52,000 nucleotides of DNA from Nemertoderma westbladi (Eukaryota; Xenacoelomorpha; Nemertodermatida; Nemertodermatidae), in assembly GCA_032718475.1 (NCBI GenBank), contig JAUCBJ010001423.1:1-52000 (forward strand), written 5' to 3'. A model generated the notes under the pieces. It saw nothing but the letters and a program-made list of their open reading frames with translations, did not search any database and was not told the DNA's origin. Numbering within the stretch: position 1 is the stretch's first letter; every line of letters starts with the position of its first letter. Position numbers and translations under genes: made by a program. Below, one piece after another: positions 33,076 to 43,176 of the stretch.

Positions 33076-34209
33076 TTAAGAAAAAAGAAAACAATTTAAA
33101 AATTAAAATTGACATCGGAAATGGTATCAGCGACTAGGAAAACTCCATATCATAAATTATACTAAAGTGGTGTGCTTACTTATTTATTGTCTGTCGTCTG
33201 TGAGATTGACAGTCAGACAGACAAACAGACAGCCCAGATGTCATCAAACATTAAAACAGATATCAGAAATGAAATCAACAACTACGAAAACCCCTAAATC
33301 GTAAATTTTGGTTCGTTGGAGTAGTGTTAATACAGTAGTAACACTAAGGTACAGTACTAAGAAAAGGTGCTTAATAATAAATGCTGTGCCTTCTATATTC
33401 GACGTTATGTCATTTACTTCGAAATTCACAGTGAGCTTTGCATGATTTTTAAGTAATGACAATGTTGTCAGATAACCCTGCCTCAACCCTTCCAATTTTT
33501 TTTATACTAGCTAGTTTTTAAAAAGTTAAAAAATAGGAAAATTGAAGAACTATTTCTGTTCCAGAATATGTTTGCAAAGTATGCAATTAGCTACAGTATA
33601 TACCTAGTAAAAATCCCCTTCCAATTAGTCGAGTAGACGCTTGGTACATTTTACTGACGAACCGTTCTCCAGCGTATGACTGCAATTTTATTTGCTCATG
33701 ATGTTGTTCCACATTATAACAATACATTTTCGCTATATAAAGACTTTGGGAAAGGTTGAGCAATTTTTTTTATTGCCGTTTGTTTGGAGGATAAAATCAT
33801 AACAAAATTACCAAAAAAATGTTAATCTATGTAGAGAATGTGTTAGCAACTACATTAAACATTCTAGAATATTATGTTTTTATGATTCAAAACATTGCAG
33901 TAATAAGTTACATTTGATTTAGGCAATGAAAATAACCTTAAAGAGAGTTGGAGGCGACGAGTGCTTTGACTAAAATAATTAAAAAATATTGTGATTAATA
34001 GTGACATTTAGTTTTGAGAAAGATTGCCTGATACACGGACCAAGATGTTTCATAACTCTTTCGCTCCAAGTGCTATTAGATATCTAATAAACAATGAGAT
34101 ACCGATTTTCATGCAATGATATTTTATTTATTTTTATGTAATCTGTGTTTGTGATTAACGGTAATTTTCCTATTTACATTCCTCCATATGTACAGGAAAT
34201 AAAACGAAT

Positions 34210-34232
34210 TATTCATTCATTCATTCATTCAT
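34210..34232 (+). repeat. (ATTC)n tract, possible LINE 3' tail
   Basis: Five to six ATTC units follow AATAAAACGAATT. Such tails are typical of 3' ends of L2/CR1-type LINEs. A 3'-end fragment of such a LINE may therefore occupy about 34050-34232. It is followed by an inverted repeat, GGATCTACCGCCTTA and TAAGGCGATAGATCC. Confidence 0.45.
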
Positions 34233-34317
34233 CTGGATCTACCGCCTTATGTAAGGCGATAGATCCAAAAAATCCAAAAGTTGGAAACGCTAGAAAAATG
34301 CAGCGATAGCAATATGA

Positions 34318-34471
34318 GAAAGGACTTTTGCCATTTGCGAAACAAGATTGCCACGATATGAAGAATTAGCTGGAAATTTGAAGATTCCGTTGGATTTGGG
34401 AGATGGTGAGCTTGAAGACATAACTATTTTGGGAACCCGATTCTATCGAAGTTGTTACGTCAATTTTAAAG
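34318..34471 (+). CDS. Exon-like open frame inside the large element
   Basis: A stop-free stretch of about 51 codons with balanced, non-repetitive composition ending F-Y-R-S-C-Y-V-N-F-K-G, directly before a strong donor-like AAAG/GTAATA at 34472. It lies 0.7 kb inside the left end of the 11.7-kb element, so it could be an early exon of its transposase. The (F/Y)-x-R-x-C-Y-x-x-F pattern resembles a short motif in many invertebrate transposon-linked proteins, but I cannot name the family. Confidence 0.3.
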
Positions 34472-35183
34472 GTAATATACTCAATGTACACCACCATTTA
34501 ATATATAGAATATTGTATAATACTTATATTTAAAATGATTTGTATTTTCGCTTTACAATTGTTGTTGGAAGAGAATTTTAAAACGTCTCCATCACCACGG
34601 CCCTATCAAGCATTATTGATCATTTTATACTACTTTTTATGTAGCTATTTTTAAGTTTTGATACATATAAATGTTCTGGAACATATTGCCGTTACCCAAC
34701 ATTTATACAATATTATTGTATTTTTTTTTAAATATTTCAGATTTTATTTATTTATTTTAAAATATGGCAGATTTTTTTTGTTATGATAGAAATATTTTTT
34801 CAACTTTATTTGTTTATAACATAGGCCTATACATGGAATACTAAATATACACGGAACCGCATTAGTGTTATTTTTTCGGCCCCGAATTTTTTTTCAATAA
34901 AATGGTAGTATATGCCATAGAAACCTCAGAAAAAAAATTTAAGCAAATTTGACCGGAGCGTTTCCATGGAAACCGGGCAAACATAAAATTTCTAGGTTTT
35001 GCCATGAATTAATTATTTTTTGCATCTACTACCCTATTTATTTTGATCCTATTTATTTTTATTTTTAGCACAGGTAACTATAGCAACGAGGTAAAATCTA
35101 TTAATATATATATATATTAAATATATTTAAATAAACACTGCTGTGGAAGATAATTTTGACACTTTTATTAGTTTTATATATTA

Positions 35184-35210
35184 CCCCCCCCCCCCCCCCC
35201 CCCCCCCCCC
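35184..35210 (+). repeat. Poly-C run of 27 bases
   Basis: One uninterrupted homopolymer, the longest G/C run in the window. See the finding on G/C homopolymers. Confidence 0.95.
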
Positions 35211-35258
35211 TATTGATACAATTTAATATCAATTCAATTTACAATTAAATATAATATT

Positions 35259-35531
35259 GTGGTGTACTGTAGTGATTGTGGCACTACATGTGTCGAAAAC
35301 CTTATTAAACCCTGCAGTAATAACCGAACAGGCCGAAATATGAGATCTGTTTCATCGAACTGTTTACAGGTTTATCCAGCTCGAACAACGTTTGCTAGAC
35401 GATCATTTAGCTATGCAGCACCGATGGTTTGGAATGCACTGACTTGTGACCTGAGAGATCCAAGTATTACACTTGAGATGTTTAAAGCTAGACTGAAAAC
35501 ACACTTTTTTAATCTGTATTTTAACTCATAA
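35259..35531 (+). pseudogene. C-terminal end of a LINE ORF2 (CR1/L2-like)
   Basis: The last 55 or so codons carry the conserved ending of CR1/L2-type LINE proteins: R-R-S-F-S-Y-A-A-P-x-V-W-N-A-L, then a Leu-Arg-Asp segment and F-K-x-x-L-K-T-H-F-F, then a stop. The start is arbitrary (non-ATG). Only the extreme 3' part of the element is left; the sequence before it is unrelated. Confidence 0.75.
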
Positions 35532-35829
35532 TTGTTGCAAAGTTTTTAATTTGGAAATTATTTATAAAAATTATAATTTTACACATATTTATTATTAAAG
35601 GGATAACAATACAGAACTATGATGCTACATTTGATTGGCAGGTTATGGCGAGTTATCTTCTAGATCACACAGCAGGAGGCTAACCTGTATGTGGCTAACC
35701 TGTGTGTATATTTAGTATTCCATGGCCTATATAAAAAAAATGTGAATAAAACGCAATATAAAAAAGCAACATTCTCTAAGTGAGGCCTAATCCTATATAG
35801 AATCATTTTATTGTAGGACGATTTTGGAT

Positions 35830-36503
35830 TTTTTATTTTATTTTATTGTTCCTATATTTTGGCAGCTACCACAAGCAGACAGATACCACGATAGTTTGTT
35901 GGTATACCGAGGTCTCCTTTCTTTGGGAGAGGCTTTAGTTGACCTTTAGTACAAATTGGTGGTGGCTTTTCCCCTTTTAACATCCGGTTGCAAACATTCA
36001 ATAATGGTCTGTTAGCACTCCGGTTTTCCATACCTCCGCTGGGATTTCATCTATTCCACTCGCTTTATTATTGGACATACTTTTAATACTTCTTTGGAGT
36101 TCGGCAGGTGCCTAGTTGTTTAGCTTTCTCAACCTTGTTGCTTTGGAGTTCGGCAGGTGCATAGTTGTTTAGCTTTCTCAACCTTGTTGATGTTTTCGGC
36201 TGTTGGTTGTTCAGTTTTTACTTTGGAGTAGGAGTATCTTAACATCTTCTCTCTTGCGATTTTGAACTTCTACTGTGTGAGCTTCCTTTACTGCATTGTC
36301 AGTTCTGAGTTTCTCCCAGTTATAGTTGATTTGCTTGCTTGTCCTGAGTTTACTGGCTCTCAAACTGAGTCTGAGCTCTGCAGTCTGGTCTGGTCCGAAC
36401 AAATTAGGTTGAACGACTACTGTACTTTATGTTGTACTTAACTGTACTCAAATTAGGTTGACTACTGTATGCCTCGCAGTTAAATGTCCATCCTTACTCT
36501 TTT
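35830..36503 (-). pseudogene. LINE reverse-transcriptase fragment, antisense, split by the LTR element
   Basis: Minus-strand blocks in order: a segment ending N-W-x-x-L-R-T-D...E-V-Q-N-R-x (36211-36402, the typical linker after the endonuclease), then G-I-D-E-I-P-A-E-V-W (36030-36070), then L-P-K-K-G-D-L-G-I-P-T-N-Y-R-G-I-C-L (35870-35930). All are N-terminal reverse-transcriptase landmarks. A 50-bp direct duplication (36093-36142 and 36143-36192) breaks the frame. The fragment ends near 35850 before the catalytic blocks. The LTR retroelement interrupts it, and it probably continues at 43735-43860. Confidence 0.65.
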
Positions 36504-37053
36504 TGTTAGCTTATCCAATTCCGCTAACATGAACCCACAAAGTAAGCCGTTGAGCAATATTGGGAGCACGAGGTTGATTACCAATCAACCTCGTGTCAGC
36601 CCAGTAAACGGGGACAATAGGCCCCAAAGGAGACACACACAATAAGGGTCAGGGGCCAAACCCCTAACAGAGAGAGAACAACAGGGGCAACGGGAAACAC
36701 ACCAGGGAAGGTGAAAGGGCGAGAAGTGGGATATTAGCCAATGGGGGGACAGCATCGACTAGGTACAGTAATATGGCCAACTGTGCAGTACATATATTAC
36801 CTGTTGGTGCTTCCCTATTCAGTTTAGTTTACTCAGTCAGATCAGTAGGGTGGAACGGGGACTTCTGTCACCGTCCGCTACCGCCATCATACTTATATTA
36901 CCTGTAACCGTGTCATACTATACTGTGCTATATCAGACTATTATACCTTTATACATATTACCGAACATCAGAACTCTTTTACCTTTCACACACGGCGGGG
37001 ACGCGTGGATAGAAAACCCAACGGATAAACCGGGATCCGTAGATCCCGTCACA
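36504..37053 (+). repeat. 5' LTR
   Basis: Starts TGTTAGCTTATCC and ends CCCGTCACA. It differs from the 3' LTR by an indel cluster near 36890-36900 and a few substitutions. It should contain the element's promoter; a TATACTGTGCTATA-like AT-rich patch lies near 36920. Confidence 0.95.
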
Positions 37054-37184
37054 GTGACAGAATCAGATCCACCCAGCTGCCCTGACAGTGATAGAATCCT
37101 AGCAGCTGCCCTAACAGTCTGACAGTGATAGAACTAGATCCAACCAACTCGACAGACTGTGGCTGCCAGCCACCAAAGACGAAG

Positions 37185-38168
37185 ATGAGTCGAGAGAAAG
37201 GAACGACACCGCCGCGGACCCCGGACGACGATCTAACGATCCGCGAGGCCACGGCGAGACGATACGAACCCACGACGCCGGTCGATGCTACGCCGACCAC
37301 GTCGACGCACGTTGACGCCACGTCGATAACGAGCGACCCGGCGAACCAAGATGTGGGGGGTCGTCTACAAAGAGAAATCGAGTCGGGAGGAGAAGAGGAA
37401 GACGAGTCGACGCGGAGCGAGGGTCGACGTACCGATGTCACCGGTCAGCCACAGGCCGAGGACGACGGACGGTCCACCGGAACGGCGACGGTGGGGCCGT
37501 CGGTACGACGTCGGACCCGGAGAGATGGAGGAGAGGTCGGCGACGAGGACGTCGGGGTTTCTGATCGACTTCGACGGGCCTACAACGCGACCCGGGAACT
37601 ACTAAAGGAGGCCAAGGAGGGGGCGAGGATAGACGAGGTCAAGATGACAAAAGGACTAGGTGAGTCGAACAGATACTTTGATCACCTAGTGTGTTCTGGG
37701 CAGAGAGAACTAGCCGAGGAGAGAGCGAGGGGGGTTGCCAACGAACTGATTGAACTATGGGAATGTGGGGGTATGGAACCTAGCGTAGTGTACGTAGGGC
37801 CATACTTAGTCGATGCCCGGGGAGTAAAATTAGTGGGTTGGAAGAGACCTGAGGAGGGCGAATCCGAGGTTAAACCCGAGGATTCGGTCTCGTCGGTCGG
37901 AGGAAGTTCCGGGAGGCGGGGGAAAGTTAATAGGACGGAGGGGCGGCGGGAGTCCGTCGCAACCGATAAGTCTGCTACATCCTCCGCAAAAGAAAGAAGG
38001 GTGCGGGAGATAAATCTGACGTATAAAATAGAAATGGCGGCGAATAAGCAGAATGAGTTAGAGTGGCAATTGAGAGAGAAAACCGCATTCTTGGAGGGAG
38101 AAGTAGGAGAGTTGGCGAGGGATGTAGAGAGAGCCGAGGGGTGTAGAGAGGAGTCGAGGAGTGTATAG
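37185..38168 (+). CDS. Gag-like N-terminal ORF of the LTR element
   Basis: 327 residues from ATG 37185; an upstream in-frame extension lacks ATG. The first 110 residues are Thr/Asp/Arg/Glu-rich and disordered. A more folded-looking middle (about 37560-37850) contains L-R-R-A-Y-N-A-T-R-E-L-L-K-E and a V-Y-V-G-P-Y-L-V block. The end is a highly charged, probable coiled coil. It terminates 8 bp before the ATG of the next frame. Position after the 5' LTR and overall style suit a Gag polyprotein N-terminus. No named domain was recognised. Confidence 0.55.
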   Translation: MSREKGTTPPRTPDDDLTIREATARRYEPTTPVDATPTTSTHVDATSITSDPANQDVGGRLQREIESGGEEEDESTRSEGRRTDVTGQPQAEDDGRSTGTATVGPSVRRRTRRDGGEVGDEDVGVSDRLRRAYNATRELLKEAKEGARIDEVKMTKGLGESNRYFDHLVCSGQRELAEERARGVANELIELWECGGMEPSVVYVGPYLVDARGVKLVGWKRPEEGESEVKPEDSVSSVGGSSGRRGKVNRTEGRRESVATDKSATSSAKERRVREINLTYKIEMAANKQNELEWQLREKTAFLEGEVGELARDVERAEGCREESRSV

Positions 38169-38176
38169 AGCGGGAG

Positions 38177-38452
38177 ATGAGAGTAGGGGACGAGCCGGCG
38201 ACGTGGCTTGAGATAATTGCGAGAGTTGAGTTGTTCGAGCAGGGTAACCGAGAGAGTGAGATAGAGGCAGAGCGTGAGCGGGATGATTTGCGTGCCCAGC
38301 TAAGGGGGCTTGCGCAATATCAAGCCAAACTAAACCAGCGCCGACTAGAACTGGCGCGGTTGGAACTATCAGAGAGTGAGACCCCACTTACAGGCACCGG
38401 GCGAGAGAACCAGAACTGGTGTAGCCGTACGGGCGGGGGGGGGGGGGGGTAA
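38177..38452 (+). CDS. Charged coiled-coil ORF of the LTR element
   Basis: 91 codons, Glu/Arg/Leu-rich (I-E-A-E-R-E-R-D-D-L-R-A-Q-L-type heptads), a likely coiled coil. It runs into a 15-G homopolymer (38436-38450) and stops just after. The next frame (from 38376) is open across and beyond that homopolymer, so a slip there would join the two. Confidence 0.5.
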   Translation: MRVGDEPATWLEIIARVELFEQGNRESEIEAERERDDLRAQLRGLAQYQAKLNQRRLELARLELSESETPLTGTGRENQNWCSRTGGGGGG

Positions 38453-40178
38453 TAGTAGTACGTTAGAAATAGTTAATATTAATAGTACCGTAGTAGATAA
38501 CCCTAATCCCTTTATTACAGGAAATAATATTTTACCGGGTAGTAGTAATTTAAATTTAAATACAAATACTCTAAATAATAATTTCAATTCAAACCCGCAA
38601 AATAATTCGAATAATAATTTAAGTTTAGAGAATAGTAGTGATCTAAGTAATTTAAATAATTTAAATAATAATCCCGTTTCAAATTCTAATAATTTAATTG
38701 ATTTAACAAATAATATTGGGAATGGTGCTATTAATATGAGCGTGTCGGACGTACATAACCCGGCAGACGGGGGCCTGGTAGGCCACGTACTTAGTAGGCA
38801 GGAGGTGGCGGGGTTGAGCCAACCCGACGGCGGCCTGGTAGGCCACGTAGTTGGTAGGCAGGAGGTAGCGGGGTTGAGCCAACCCGAAGTGGGCCTGGTG
38901 GGCCACGCAGTAGTAGAGAGAGAGGCGGGGGTGAATAGACCCAGCCGTAGTAAAGACAGTGCGTCGACTAGAGAGGGGTGTAGAGACGAAGTAAGAGATA
39001 GTGAAGTTAGATGTGGCGAGTGGGGGGGGGGCTACGAGCGCCCCACCACATAAGATTAGTGGCGAGAGAGGGGGGGCAGAGAATGCCCCACAAGAGGGGT
39101 GTAGAAGTGTAGCAAGAGGTAGTGAAGTTAGAAGTGGCGAGTGGGGGGGGGGGGCTACAGGAGCCCCACCACGAAAGATTAGTGGCGAGAGAAGGGGGGT
39201 AGAGAATGTCCGACAAGAGGGACGCAGAAGTGTAGTAAGAGATAGTGAAGTTAGAAGTGGCGGGTGGGGGGGGCTATGGGCACCCCACCGCGAGAGATTA
39301 GTAGAGAGAGAGGGGGGGCAGAGAGTGTCCCACAGCCGTCAGCGGATAATGCGCGGGCCGAATCAGGTAAACCGCAACACCCGGCGACGGAGAGTAATAG
39401 GGGGATTGCGAGTATCCCCAGCGGCGTGCGATCGAGTAGAGAGAGGCAGGTTGGCGTCGCGAGAGGGCAGACGAAGCGTCGAGCCCGATTAGAAGAGGGA
39501 AGAAGAAGAGTGGAGTTTAACCGGGAGGTCGACGAGAGATCTCATGAGCCGGAATACTGCACTGAAAAGAGAAGAAGAGGAGATAGTAGAAAAGGTGTCG
39601 CCACGAACGATAGGAGTGCGAGGACAGATAACGGACCGTCGATAGTAGAGATGGAGTCAGGGAGCCAGTGGGGTCGAACTTCGGGAGATTGCCGTCGCCC
39701 CGGAGAAATGCACCGCACACCAAGAGAGGGGTACAAGACGTACCAATACAGAGTCGAGAACAGGAGAGGGGATCGGAGAGAAGCTTCCCGACGGGACATA
39801 GCTGCCGATCGAGAGTACGGTAGTCGCCGGGAGATTAGAGATTCGCGAAGAATAAACTTCGGTTCGGAAGGGCACATGCAGACTGCAGGACATACTGTAG
39901 GCCTTACTGCACATACTGTTATAGGCCATGCTGGGAGAGATAGAGTAGGCGATGGGGTAGCGCGAACGACGGGATTAAACCCGGAAGTCGCGGAGTACAT
40001 ACCGGTAGGTAGGCGAGAAGTGGGTAGGCCTATATCGGTACAGCAGCATGACTATAATACACAGGGACATAACATATATCCAGGGGAGGGGAGAGTTATT
40101 GGAGATAGATGTATGGTCCCCAATATATTAACATCAACCCCAGTACAAAACATACCGGCCGGGGGGGGGACAGGGTGA
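38376..40178 (+). CDS. Gag-like middle region in three frames joined at poly-G runs
   Basis: From 38450 to 38720 the frame encodes an Asn-rich, prion-like stretch in AT-rich DNA. Then come three roughly 60-bp repeats (38762-38910; G-L-V-G-H motif) and three roughly 125-bp repeats (39000-39340) whose peptides share S-E-V-R-S-G-E-W-G-G-G and K-I-S-G-E-R-G. The frame changes at G runs of 10 (39022-39031) and 8 (39266-39273), while the middle repeat has 12 G (39143-39154). A basic Arg/Ser-rich region follows to the stop at 40178, within bases of another G run (40161-40169). Each change moves from one open frame into the next. Confidence 0.45.
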
Positions 40179-40638
40179 CATTCCCCCATCACAATATCGA
40201 CAATATACCCCGATAGGAGCAAGAACATCGAACTCCCTGGACGAGAACAGGTCGTGCGGACAGTCACTACCACACGGAGCTATACAGGGGACTGCTAGTC
40301 CACAGTTAGCTGGTAGCAGGGCCACACCGTGGCGGGGACAGGAAGAAAATAACACCAAAAATAAACACAATCCCAATATACCCAGTAGGCCGAGTCTAGA
40401 CAATCGAAACATTAAATCGGTACATATAAACCTAAGCGCGATACGTGAAGGACTATACAGGAAACGCTATAATCCAGGATTCCAATGTCTATTACATCGG
40501 GACGGAACCCATAAGACCAGGAGTTGCAAGTACTGGCAAGCGTTGCCCAAACGAGATCGTGTAGCCTACACAGACGCAAACGGACTGTGTGGTAAAAGGA
40601 CACAGATCCGGAGAGTGTTGGAAAGGGAGAGGATGTGA
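40177..40638 (+). CDS. CCHC-like (BEL/Pao Gag-style) region of the LTR element
   Basis: Stop-free frame of 153 codons entered from the preceding frame at the G run 40161-40169; it lacks its own early ATG. Near the end it has Cys-x3-His (40486-40500), then G-x-H-x4-Cys, a Leu-Pro-x-x-x-Arg block and Gly-Leu-Cys (to 40590). This spacing is familiar from the zinc-knuckle segment of BEL/Pao Gag proteins. The final CxxC cysteine is not conserved (Cys-Gly-Lys-Arg). A frame from 40635 to 41012 follows with a 4-bp overlap and a basic C-terminal part. Confidence 0.5.
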   Translation, partial: DIPPSQYRQYTPIGARTSNSLDENRSCGQSLPHGAIQGTASPQLAGSRATPWRGQEENNTKNKHNPNIPSRPSLDNRNIKSVHINLSAIREGLYRKRYNPGFQCLLHRDGTHKTRSCKYWQALPKRDRVAYTDANGLCGKRTQIRRVLERERM

Positions 40639-41012
40639 AAGGACTAGGGGCAGAGAAGCCCATGAGCAAACATAAAGGAGTCGGGAAAGTAGAAGGAGGC
40701 GTGTTGCATACACACGCAGGACTGACACAGTGCGAGGGGGCATTACATGGGCAGACACCGCGTATACCGAGGGACGAGCGGGGGTCGTCGAGGGCTTTAA
40801 TGCCAACGCACATACGAAGGGGGAGGCTAGCGGAGGTAGTGTCGAAGAGAGTGTGGCGAAGAGTTAGAGGGCGTATAGGAGGGCAGCAGGAGAGTGCCTA
40901 CTGGAAGAAGGGGCACGTGAGAGTTTTTAGTCGTCCAAAGTTTTGGACTGAGGGGGGTGGGAATGAGGGCGAGACGCCCTTCCCACGCATAAAATATAAA
41001 ATAATTATTTAA
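40635..41012 (+). CDS. Basic ORF downstream of the CCHC-like region
   Basis: About 125 codons overlapping the previous stop; the first ATG is at 40662. It contains R-V-W-R-R-V-R-G-R-I-G-G and a W-K-K-G-H-V-R-V-F stretch, strongly basic and nucleic-acid-binding in style. No family was recognised. It ends where the hairpin-repeat region begins. Confidence 0.35.
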   Translation: MKGLGAEKPMSKHKGVGKVEGGVLHTHAGLTQCEGALHGQTPRIPRDERGSSRALMPTHIRRGRLAEVVSKRVWRRVRGRIGGQQESAYWKKGHVRVFSRPKFWTEGGGNEGETPFPRIKYKIII

Positions 41013-41084
41013 TTAAAATTAATGAAAATAATTAAATAATAGAGTAGGTAGAAGTTAGGTAGTAAGAGTTAGTTAGTTAGCTAG

Positions 41085-41650
41085 TTAGTTAAAGGGTGGT
41101 ACGTAGTACCGATAGTTAGTTAGAGGGTTAGAGGGTACGTAAGTACCGCTAGTTAGTTAGAGAGTTAGAGGGTACGTAAGTACCGCTAGTTAGTTAGAGT
41201 TAGAGGGTACGTAGTACCGCTAGTTAGTTAGAGAGTTAGAGGGTACGTAAGTACCGTTAGTCAGTTAGAGAGTTAGAGGGTACGTAAGTACTGCTAGTTA
41301 GTTAGAGTTAGAGGGTACGTAGTACCGCTAGTTAGTTAGAGAGTTAGAGGGTACGTAAGTACCGTTAGTCAGTTAGAGAGCTAGAGGGTACGTAAGTACC
41401 GCTAGTTAGTTAGAGAGTTAGAGGGTACGTAGTACCGCTAGTTGGTTAGAGAGTTAGAGGGTACGTAGTACCGCTAGTTAGTTGGAGAGTTAGAGGGTAC
41501 GTAGTACCGCTAGTTAGTTAGAGAGTTAGAGGGTACGTATTTACCGCTAGTTAGTTAGAGAGTTAGAGGGTACGTAGTACCGCTAGCTAGTAGAGAGAGC
41601 TAGAGTAGTAAGAGGGTACGTAGTACCGCTAGTTAGGAGTGTTAGTAGAG
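41085..41650 (+). repeat. Tandem array with GGGTACGTA(A)GTACC hairpins
   Basis: Around fifteen units of about 37-40 bp of the form TAGTTAGTTAGAGAGTTAGA plus GGGTACGTAAGTACCGC. Each contains a short inverted repeat (GGTAC..GTACC), so a transcript would carry a row of small hairpins separated by UAGUUAG linkers. Confidence 0.9.
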
Positions 41651-42500
41651 CAGTAGAGGGTTGTGGGCACCATAAGCGCCACGTAGATGGAAGTAGCAGT
41701 AGAGGTTGTGGGCACCGTAAGCGCCACGTAGTTAGAGTTAGTAGGGAATGCGCTGAACTTAGTGGGGCACGGGCGTGATGATGTGTTTGATGTAAGAGCA
41801 GGGTATGTTAATTAGGGTGGGTGTCGGGCACAAAAAGAGTTAGTAGAGTTAGAAGGTGCCGGGCACAAGAGGTGCCGGGCACAAAAAGAGTTAGTAAGAG
41901 TTAGTAGTAGAGTTAGTTGAGTCAGTAGTAGAGTTAGTTGAGTTAGTAGAGAGTTAGTAGAGTTAGTAGAGAGTTAGTAGAGTTAGTAAGAGTTAGTAGT
42001 AGTTCACATAATTAACGTACCCACTCTGCCGGCATTCAGAGCGTCACGTGCAGGCGAGTGGATGTAAAGGAAGTAAGTTAGAGATAGAGTAGAGTAGTAG
42101 AGAGGGCACATAGGGTGCCAGGTAGTAGAGTAGAGTGTTAGAGGTAGCAGAGAGGGCACATAGGGTGCCAGAGAGTAGAATAGTAGAGACGGGCACATAG
42201 GGTGCCAGGTAGTAGAGTTAGAGAGTTAGAGATAGAGTAGAGTAGTAGAGACGGGCACATAGGGTGCCAGGTAGTAGAGTTAGAAAGTTAGAGATAGAGT
42301 AGAGTAGTAGAGAGGGCACATAGGGTGCCAGGTAGTAGAGTTAGAGAGGTAGTAGTGTAGTAGAGAGGGCACATAGGGTGCCAGGTAGTAGAGTAGAACA
42401 GAGAGGGCACATAGGGTGCCAGGTAGTAGAGCTAGAGAGGTAGTTGAGTAGTAGAAGGGCACATAGGGTGCCAGATAGTAGAGTGGTTGTGGGCACCACA
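41650..42500 (+). repeat. Tandem arrays with GGCAC..GTGCC hairpins
   Basis: At least eight copies of GGGCACATAGGGTGCCAG (near 42104, 42156, 42190, 42254, 42313, 42368, 42404 and 42458) lie in AGTAGAGTTAGAGA-type linkers. GTGCCGGGCAC palindromes are near 41855-41885. GTGGGCACCATAAGCGCCAC variants are at about 41660, 41706 and 42488. All can pair on themselves. No protein frame is maintained. Confidence 0.9.
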
Positions 42501-43137
42501 AGCGCCACGTAGTTAGAAGAGTGGGTAGAGTTAGGGAGTTCTAGTTAAAGGGCTAGAGAGTTGGTAGACTTAGATGAGTCAAGTAGAGTTAGTAGAAGTA
42601 GAGAGTTAGTAGGAGTTAGTTAGACTTCGTAGTGCTAGTTAGAGTCGGAGAGTTAGTAGAAAGTTAGAGGCTCTCAGTTAGAGCTAGAAGTAGTAAGAGT
42701 TAGTAGTTAGTAGAGTTAGATAGTTAGAGTTAGTAAGCAGTAGGTAGATGGTATGATAGCACAGGGGTAGCATTAGAGATTAGGGCCTTAGGGAGGGCAA
42801 GAGAGATAGCGAGAGGTGGTATGGAGATAGTGTGGAGAGAGTGTGGGCGCAATTCAAGCGCGGGGGGGGGGGGGGGAGAAGTGAGAGGAAGAGTGAGGGA
42901 CAGGGAAGTCCAAGAGTTAGAGCAAGAGAGGAGAGGAAGAGTAGAGTCAGGGCGAAAGTGTTGGGGAAACAAAAGTTGTGTGAGAGAAGCGCACGATCGG
43001 CCCGACACGAAACGCCAGAGGGTAGCAATATCATACCCATAGGGAGCGGCCCGGAAAGGCGGCTCCGAAGAAAATAACCCACCCCACACCCGATACTAGA
43101 TCGGGATCCAGCGGAATTGTAGCGCACTTTTTGGTGG

Positions 43138-43176
43138 ATGCTATCTTCTCACCGGGAAGATAGCATGGGGGGGGAG
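43138..43176 (+). promoter_or_regulatory. Perfect 11-bp hairpin plus polypurine tract before the 3' LTR
   Basis: ATGCTATCTTC (43138-43148) and GAAGATAGCAT (43156-43166) form a perfect stem with a 7-base loop. GGGGGGGGAG (43167-43176) follows and touches the LTR start. The purine run is the expected plus-strand primer site. The hairpin at its edge is unusual. Confidence 0.8.

Noticed and set aside
33620-33640. PIF/Harbinger assignment for the large element (TWA target)
   Set aside because: With TTA/TAA as the target the two flanks do not match; the empty site in unit A supports AAT and 10-bp TAGTCGAGTA ends.
37054-37075. Canonical tRNA primer binding site after the 5' LTR
   Set aside because: The sequence starts GTGACAGAATC rather than TGG and matches no common tRNA 3' end that I can recall with confidence.
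39007-40813. Several minus-strand Pro/Ser/Leu-rich ORFs opposite the Gag-like region
   Set aside because: Complement of a GC-rich, Arg/Glu/Gly-rich coding strand; shadow frames without motifs.
42004-42501. Minus-strand Tyr/Thr/Pro/Leu repeat proteins
   Set aside because: Translation of the GGGCACATAGGGTGCC hairpin array; no start context or family.
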